A DNA stretch of 64,000 nucleotides from Pseudoalteromonas sp. R3 (GTDB taxonomy: Bacteria; Pseudomonadota; Gammaproteobacteria; Enterobacterales; Alteromonadaceae). Positions 58,859 through 64,000 of this stretch are shown here, piece by piece. Location of the stretch: the NCBI RefSeq assembly GCF_004014715.1, contig NZ_CP034834.1, forward strand, positions 558,001-622,000, read 5' to 3'. The stretch's first letter is position 1, and every line of letters begins with the position of its first letter. The notes below the pieces were generated by a model. It did not search any database. It worked only from the letters and a program-made list of their open reading frames with translations, and was not told the DNA's origin. Made by a program: the position numbers and the translations under genes.

Positions 58859-61153
58859 ATGAACGAACCAATTAACAAAGACGTATTGACCGGGTTGAAA
58901 GAAATCATTAAGCCCGAACTCAGAATTTCAAAGCAACAAGAGCAGGAGATAAAAGCGCGCAGCAGCGATTACAAGGCTGCTGATATCTCGTGTGTGAAAG
59001 CCATCGCGCAGGCGGCTATCAACGTTGAGCTATTTACCATTCCACTGTATATGACCGGCCTATACTCCATTTATGGGATGCACCAGATTGGTGACAACTC
59101 CGGGTTATACCCGGGACGTTGGTGGCCTGGTTTGGCAGCAACCGCTGGTACGGTGCCAAAGGGACGATTCGATGAATATGACGCCGTAGTGAAGCCGACA
59201 CCGACGGATGTCTTAACAGTCAACGAGCAAGTATTCAATGGTGTATACAGCGTGTTTGTTGAAGAAATGCTGCACCTGCAACTGGCTTCTAACATGGCCA
59301 GCAAGATCGGACTTACGCCGACCTTTACCAGTGAGGCACTGATCGATAAGAAATATGGCTGGCAGTGTTACAACAATCAGACCATGATCCCGCACATTCT
59401 CGATTTTAAAGACTGCGACAGCGATCTGAATAAGCTGAGCCCTGAAGTCAGGGATTACTTTAAAGCCCACTTTAAAGGTGAAAGTTTGCAGGACCTCAGG
59501 GTAAATGCGACGGAGCTTAACAAAGAGCAGGCGCTGCTGTTTTTATTGATTGAAGAAACCGAAGAAGACGCGCAAAAAATTATTGCACCTCAGTACCTCA
59601 AACCCGGAGCAGATGGCCGTCCTAAGTACTTTGAAAATGCCCCGTTTGATTGGTGGCAACCCAGTTACACTGAAACCAACCTGCCGCTGTTTGGCTCAAT
59701 CGGCCATATGTACCTGTGTTACTGGAACTACCTGCAAATCCAGTATGACGATGGCACGTCTTTGCTCGATGCGCTGTTAGGGTCAACACCGGTGCAAAGA
59801 GACTACTTTAACGTACGTCCTGGCGATGACGCGTACCAGGCACAATTTCCTGGCGTTGACGGGTCTTTGAATTCGCCAGAACTGGATGATACTCGCCACG
59901 ATGAGCTCAAAGTTAAACTTATCAACAACATCAACGCCATTACCGATCAGGGCGAAGGTCAGGGCGTAGTTGAAACAATCTGCCAGCAATGGAGCCATGA
60001 AGCCTGGGCACAAAAAGCCCTGAGCAGTTTGTTTGCGCAAAAGACTGAAGATACGCATACCGTGCAAGAGAAGTATCAGCCCGATGAGAACGCACTAAAA
60101 GCGGATTATCCGGGTACACCTATCTCGGGATCGGCGTGTGCACGGATCATGAATAAGCGCAAAGATCATTTCCTGATCTTTAAGCAAACACTGGAATTGA
60201 TCGTCAAATACAGTGATCCCAGCTACTCAGAAGAAGAGAGATATCTAACCTGGAAAGACTGGCATGCCGAAGGTAAGCGTTGGAACAGGGAAATGCTGAA
60301 CCCGGGTACCTGTGATAAAGCAAAAGAGCAGCACCCAGACTTACCTGGGGTTGATGAGATCGTTGCTGCACTAAACAACTTGAGCCGTACAGAAAAAAGC
60401 AAGGTGGAAACCCACCTACTGTTCAGCCAGTCGGCAGTCGGAACCATTAAAGGCCTGACAACCGCGCTGGACCGCTACTGGTCAGGGAAAACCGATGAGT
60501 TCCCCGGGCCTGCAATGGGTGGCTCTGGTGACCGTGTCTCAATTTGCTGGGCCACGACCGGGATGGCACCGGATCTGGTGACTGGCATTGCACCGCAGGA
60601 AGAAGGCGTCTTGTATCATGCCTGCCAGGGTATGAGTTATAGATCGGAGGATGCAGGACTACCACCAGCCCAGGTGTTCCATAGCTGTAAAGGCTCAAAC
60701 GATTGTAAAGCCCAGGGTGGCTGTGGCTTTGTACACAGCACGACACCGGGAGGCAGCTGTGGTGCCAGTGGCGCTAAAGGCATTAAGAGTGCCCCGGCCG
60801 ACAACAAGTGTAATAACCTGGGTGGGTGCGCTGTGCCTATTTCGGCGTCGCAGTTATTCCCATCCCTGCCAGCCGATGACAGTGATGGCTATAAAATGCA
60901 GTTGTTTAGTTTTGATGAAGACAACAACTTCACACCGATTAGCTACGTTACGCCTGATGGCGGTGATCCACAGCTGGATTGCGACTCATCTGATAAGACC
61001 ATGCCAATGCCCTACAAAGAGGGTGATGCGGTATACAAGATTGCCTGGCAGGCATATTGTAATGCCAACAATCTGGTTAATAAGCAGACCGGTGAAATCC
61101 CTGCGCCACCAGAAGTGGATGACATTCGTCTGGCTCTGCCGCCTTCAACATAA
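58859..61153 (+). CDS. VioB-like ferritin-like protein with Cys-rich bufferin-like C-terminal tail
   Basis: 764 residues. The N-terminal part (about 38-290) is a ferritin-like domain of the type found in VioB (NVELFTIPLYMTGLYSIYGM; VFVEEMLHLQLASNMASKIG), with Glu and ExxH residues suited to bind a metal or cofactor. The middle (300-585) is unassigned. The C-terminal part has a Cys cluster: Cys589, 610, 616, 622, 634, 651 and 657, within SCKGSNDCKAQGGCGF and KCNNLGGCAVPI. These resemble the cysteine motifs of bufferin-type substrates of DUF692 enzymes. The next two genes are exactly DUF692 and DUF2063, 9 bases on. AAGGAG precedes the ATG. The tail may be the modified substrate, fused to an enzyme domain; this is inference. 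Confidence 0.8.
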   Translation: MNEPINKDVLTGLKEIIKPELRISKQQEQEIKARSSDYKAADISCVKAIAQAAINVELFTIPLYMTGLYSIYGMHQIGDNSGLYPGRWWPGLAATAGTVPKGRFDEYDAVVKPTPTDVLTVNEQVFNGVYSVFVEEMLHLQLASNMASKIGLTPTFTSEALIDKKYGWQCYNNQTMIPHILDFKDCDSDLNKLSPEVRDYFKAHFKGESLQDLRVNATELNKEQALLFLLIEETEEDAQKIIAPQYLKPGADGRPKYFENAPFDWWQPSYTETNLPLFGSIGHMYLCYWNYLQIQYDDGTSLLDALLGSTPVQRDYFNVRPGDDAYQAQFPGVDGSLNSPELDDTRHDELKVKLINNINAITDQGEGQGVVETICQQWSHEAWAQKALSSLFAQKTEDTHTVQEKYQPDENALKADYPGTPISGSACARIMNKRKDHFLIFKQTLELIVKYSDPSYSEEERYLTWKDWHAEGKRWNREMLNPGTCDKAKEQHPDLPGVDEIVAALNNLSRTEKSKVETHLLFSQSAVGTIKGLTTALDRYWSGKTDEFPGPAMGGSGDRVSICWATTGMAPDLVTGIAPQEEGVLYHACQGMSYRSEDAGLPPAQVFHSCKGSNDCKAQGGCGFVHSTTPGGSCGASGAKGIKSAPADNKCNNLGGCAVPISASQLFPSLPADDSDGYKMQLFSFDEDNNFTPISYVTPDGGDPQLDCDSSDKTMPMPYKEGDAVYKIAWQAYCNANNLVNKQTGEIPAPPEVDDIRLALPPST

Positions 61154-61162
61154 GGAAGCGCC

Positions 61163-62155
61163 ATGTCAGATAACCACACTGAGGAGGCGCGGCGTGATGC
61201 CGCAGCCTCTTTTTCTCATACCGGGAATCTTGGATTTGGGGTTGGCTTGCGCAGCCAGCATTACCCTGAGCTGATGAGCATTGACCATGATACGGCAAAA
61301 AAGCCGGTGGACTGGTTTGAGATCATCAGCGAAAACTACATAGACAACTTTGGCTATGGACGCCACGTGCTGGAAACACTCAGAGCACACTACCCTATGG
61401 TGATGCATGGCGTATCAATGAACATTGGCAGCACAGATCCGCTTGATTTTACCTATCTGAATAAGCTCAAAGCACTGAGCGATTTTGTGCAGCCTGCGTG
61501 GGTGTCGGACCATCTGTGCTGGACAGGGGTGGCCGGGGTAAACAGTCACGACCTCTTGCCCATGCCGCTGACGGACGAAAGTCTCCATCATGTTATCCGC
61601 CGGGTTAAGCAAGTGCAGGAAGTGCTGGAGCGCCCGATTGTGCTGGAAAACCCGTCTACCTACCTGGAGTATAGTCATTCCAGCCTGAGTGAACCGGCTT
61701 TCTTTACCGAGCTGGTGAATGCCACCGGCTGTGGTATTTTGCTCGACGTCAATAATGTGTTTGTCAGTGCCTTTAACCATGGCTTTGACCCACAGGCGTA
61801 TATTCGTGCCCTGCCCCACCAGCAGATCGTGCAGATCCATCTAGCGGGCCCAAGCGATTGCGGCGACTGCCTGATTGACACCCACGACCAGCCAGTACCG
61901 CAGCAAGTCTGGGCGCTTTATGCGCTGGCGCAACAGCTGACCGGCGGTGTGTCGACCTTACTTGAATGGGACGCCAATATTCCGCCATTTGACACTCTGG
62001 TGGCGGAGCTGAATAAGGCAAAGCTGGTACTCAAGGGCGAGATGCCCGCGCAGGCCGTGCACCAGAGCGATATGGCGAAATTCTCAACGCCCGTGGTACG
62101 GGAAATGCATCAAAATACAGACCTGGCTCACAGCTTAAAACCGGTAGCAAAATGA
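61163..62155 (+). CDS. DUF692 family multinuclear non-heme iron oxidase (MNIO, MbnB/BufB-like)
   Basis: 330 residues with a TIM-barrel-like DUF692 pattern: GFGVGLRSQHYPEL, WFEIISENYIDN, VMHGVSMNIGS, WVSDHLCW, IVLENPSTYLEY, GILLDVNNVFVSAFNHG and IVQIHLAGPSD. The His, Glu, Asp and Asn in these are the iron ligands of the family. Characterised members (MbnB, TglH, BufB) modify cysteines of ribosomal peptides, usually with a partner protein. It overlaps the following DUF2063 gene by four bases (ATGA). The likely substrate is the Cys-rich tail of the upstream protein. Confidence 0.93.
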   Translation: MSDNHTEEARRDAAASFSHTGNLGFGVGLRSQHYPELMSIDHDTAKKPVDWFEIISENYIDNFGYGRHVLETLRAHYPMVMHGVSMNIGSTDPLDFTYLNKLKALSDFVQPAWVSDHLCWTGVAGVNSHDLLPMPLTDESLHHVIRRVKQVQEVLERPIVLENPSTYLEYSHSSLSEPAFFTELVNATGCGILLDVNNVFVSAFNHGFDPQAYIRALPHQQIVQIHLAGPSDCGDCLIDTHDQPVPQQVWALYALAQQLTGGVSTLLEWDANIPPFDTLVAELNKAKLVLKGEMPAQAVHQSDMAKFSTPVVREMHQNTDLAHSLKPVAK

Positions 62156-63075
62156 CGTACTCAACCCCACAACTCAGCCAATTGCAAAACTGGTTGTCTC
62201 ACGTTTTAATTTCTCGTGGCGACTTGCCAGAAAAGTTGCACACGGCGGGCCTGCGTGATGGCCTGACACTTGAACAGTGTGTTAAATCGACCCCACAGTT
62301 GCCTGCCGAGCGTCGGGTGGATATCTATGCCGCTGGCTACGTTATGCGACTGGTAGAGTGCCTGAAAGGGGAATTTGCCCTGCTCTGCGCTTTTATGGGC
62401 GATGACGTCTTTGAGGTGTTTGCCAAGGCATATATCGTGACCTTACCGTCGCGGTCATTCACTTTGCATACGCTGGGCAAGTCGTTTGTCAGCTTTCTGG
62501 CTAATACCCGGCCGCAGGGGGAATTCGATGACAAACAGCGCGCTATGTTCGATGTGCCCGTGGAGCTGGCCCGGTTTGAGCGTGCCAAAGCCGAGGTACT
62601 GCTGGCCGAAGGACTGGAAAACACGCCCCCAGCCGAGCTGGTACTGAACGAATTTGAACTGCTGGGCGGCAGCGCGTCGCTCAATCTAGTCGTGCCACCA
62701 TGCCTGCGTTTACTGGTCAGTGATTATGATCTGCTGCCCATGGTTGAACAGTTAGAAAGCCCTCAGCAGGAAAATAATCAGCCCTACGCCCTGCCGGCCA
62801 GAGAAACCCGTTATATCGCCCTGACCCGGCAAAACTACCGGCTGATCACCCAGCCGCTTACCCACTGGCAGGCGGATTTACTCAGCCACTGTGGTCAGGC
62901 TATGTCGTTTGAACAGGCACTAATACACAGCGCCCGCCGTCAGGGCATGGAACCCGCGCTACTCAGAGCCCGGCTGGCCATGTGGCTACCGGCCGCCGTC
63001 GCTTGTGGCCTGCTGGTGGTCGAACGCGCCAAACGCCCGACTACAACGACCGAAGATGCCTCGCACTACTTATAA
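62152..63075 (+). CDS. DUF2063 family partner protein (MbnC/BufC-like)
   Basis: 307 residues. The N-terminal part is the DUF2063 domain (about 5-95, with RVDIYAAGYVMRLVECLKGEFALLCAFMGDD). The C-terminal part resembles the MbnC-type region (about 190-290), including ETRYIALTRQNYRLITQPLTHWQADLL. In known systems this protein recruits the peptide substrate to the DUF692 enzyme. Start overlaps the DUF692 stop, so the two are translationally coupled. Confidence 0.88.
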   Translation: MTYSTPQLSQLQNWLSHVLISRGDLPEKLHTAGLRDGLTLEQCVKSTPQLPAERRVDIYAAGYVMRLVECLKGEFALLCAFMGDDVFEVFAKAYIVTLPSRSFTLHTLGKSFVSFLANTRPQGEFDDKQRAMFDVPVELARFERAKAEVLLAEGLENTPPAELVLNEFELLGGSASLNLVVPPCLRLLVSDYDLLPMVEQLESPQQENNQPYALPARETRYIALTRQNYRLITQPLTHWQADLLSHCGQAMSFEQALIHSARRQGMEPALLRARLAMWLPAAVACGLLVVERAKRPTTTTEDASHYL

Positions 63076-63281
63076 GCGCAGCGCGAGGGGCGAATATCCA
63101 GAGGATTTCGATTTTGTAATTGTTCGGAAAACTTACTGGCTAACTGGTGACGCCAGTACGGTGCCATCATCTCTTTGTTCGGCGCTTTGGGGCCAAGCGT
63201 CACGTACTCAATCGGCGCCAGATGATCGTCTCTGTGTAGCTCCAGATACAAACGCGGTGCTGTGCCATTATTAGCAGACAC

Positions 63282-63306
63282 AAAAAAGCCGCCCTTTCGG
63301 GCGGCT
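63282..63306 (-). terminator. Terminator of the hsp20 gene
   Basis: GCCGCCC-tttc-GGGCGGC stem; six T follow on the minus strand. The 206 bases between the DUF2063 stop and this stem hold no gene I can support. Confidence 0.88.
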
Positions 63307-63351
63307 GGTGGGAAATCAACAATGTAATACAAGGAAAAGGGAGTGCGTGTT

Positions 63352-63801
63352 TTATTTGCTCTCTAACAACTTACCAGTGCCAATCTCAATCTTTCTTGGC
63401 TTTAACGCTTCCGGTACTTCGCGCTCCAGGTCAATCAATAACAAGCCGTTCTCAAGCTCTGCGCCAATCACTTTTACGTGGTCGCCCAGCTGGAATTTGC
63501 GCTCAAAGTTGCGCTCGGCAATGCCCTGGTGAATAAACTTACGGTCGGCTTTGTCTTCTTTGTTTTGCCTCTCGCCTTTGACGGTCAGCGTGTTATTTTC
63601 CGACTCAAGCGACAACTCCTGCTCCGTAAAGCCGGCCACCGCCATGGTAATTTGGTACTTGTCTTCTGCTAAGGCTTCGATGTTGTAAGGCGGATAGCTG
63701 GGCTGTTTTTCGCTGCTACGCTGCGCCGCATCCATCATAGATGCAAGGTGATCAAAGCCGATGAATGAACGGTAAAGGGGTGATAAATCTACTGTACGCA
63801 T
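63352..63801 (-). CDS. Small heat-shock protein Hsp20/IbpA
   Basis: 149 residues with an alpha-crystallin domain (about 38-130): YPPYNIEALAEDKYQITMAVAGFTEQELSLESENNTLTVKGER, FIHQGIAERNFERKFQLGDHVKV and ELENGLLLIDLEREVPEALKPRKIEI, with the IXI-type C-terminal tail (IEIGTG). An ATP-independent holdase that binds unfolding proteins. It is preceded by a long leader and a sigma32-type promoter. Confidence 0.95.
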   Translation of the reverse strand: MRTVDLSPLYRSFIGFDHLASMMDAAQRSSEKQPSYPPYNIEALAEDKYQITMAVAGFTEQELSLESENNTLTVKGERQNKEDKADRKFIHQGIAERNFERKFQLGDHVKVIGAELENGLLLIDLEREVPEALKPRKIEIGTGKLLESK

Positions 63802-63952
63802 AATCGTATCCTCATAAAGCGATAATTAAGCCATTTACTCTTTGCAATAAACCAGTAAACAGCGGATTTTTAACTCTAACATTAATTAAATAAAGACTTT
63901 TAAAACAAAGTCTTAGTTTGGTTTGGGACCCTTCCGGCGTCCTCACAAATCT

Positions 63953-63981
63953 ATCTATGGCCGGGGCAAACGCTTTTCAAG
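63953..63981 (-). promoter_or_regulatory. Sigma32-type heat-shock promoter of hsp20
   Basis: On the minus strand CTTGAAA (63975-63981) is followed after 14 bases by CCATAGAT (63953-63960) with CCCC just upstream, fitting CTTGAAA-N11-16-CCCCATNT. It gives a leader of about 145 bases. Confidence 0.7.
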
Positions 63982-64000
63982 CAAGTTTTTTGAAAAAAGT

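Noticed and set aside
63066..63332. 88-codon minus-strand frame downstream of hsp20
   Set aside because: It runs through the hsp20 terminator and overlaps the end of the DUF2063 gene; its codons do not resemble a known family. A decayed gene cannot be excluded.

Overview
The window looks like part of the secondary chromosome (chromid) of a marine Alteromonadales bacterium, most likely Pseudoalteromonas. The case rests on a plasmid-type replication module (rep, ori, parA, parB) embedded among ordinary metabolic genes, a Vibrio-type TonB2 cluster, large secreted proteases with PPC, PKD and GEVED domains, and moderate GC with short, well-formed terminators. The genus is inferred from protein resemblance; no database was searched.

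Left third (1-25.5 kb): the end of a GH92 mannosidase, a chemoreceptor, a six-gene TonB2-type energy-transduction operon (DUF3450, ttpC, exbB, exbD, tonB, TPR) followed by a lipoprotein and a TonB-dependent receptor, then asd, a class 3 lipase lipoprotein, a secreted M43 metalloprotease, a subtilisin-like protease, a DUF417 membrane protein, a tyrosine recombinase and an IS30-family element.

Middle (25.5-44 kb): ydiJ, a PGPGW membrane protein, ppsA with divergent ppsR, and a class II DAHP synthase. These are followed by a gene-poor stretch that I read as the replication terminus next to the origin. It encodes a clear Tus homologue (35859-36731). The 12-mer GAACACATCATA, whose reverse complement resembles the core of the E. 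coli Ter site, occurs 14 times on one strand: three solitary copies at 25900, 34359 and 35728, and 11 in a 2-kb tandem array at 37514-39537 made of two alternating unit types. To the right lie rep (minus strand), an origin region with 16 GATC sites in 527 bp, a perfect DnaA box and iteron-like repeats, then parA and parB. All 14 sites face so as to stop forks leaving the origin leftward. This predicts essentially unidirectional replication, with the terminus only a few kb from the origin.

Right third (44-64 kb): a SWIM/SNF2 helicase, a BaeR-like response regulator with a small upstream partner, rmuC, a membrane-anchored HExxH protein, a single-TM protein and a TPR histidine kinase. Next comes a second cluster of seven iteron-like repeats 12 kb from the origin, then the divergent glyoxylate-shunt genes aceA and glcB and a small lipoprotein. 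The last operon encodes a VioB-like ferritin-like protein with a Cys-rich bufferin-like tail, a DUF692 (MNIO) enzyme and a DUF2063 partner, which is a candidate peptide-modification system with its substrate fused to another enzyme domain. The window ends with an Hsp20 gene behind a sigma32-type promoter.
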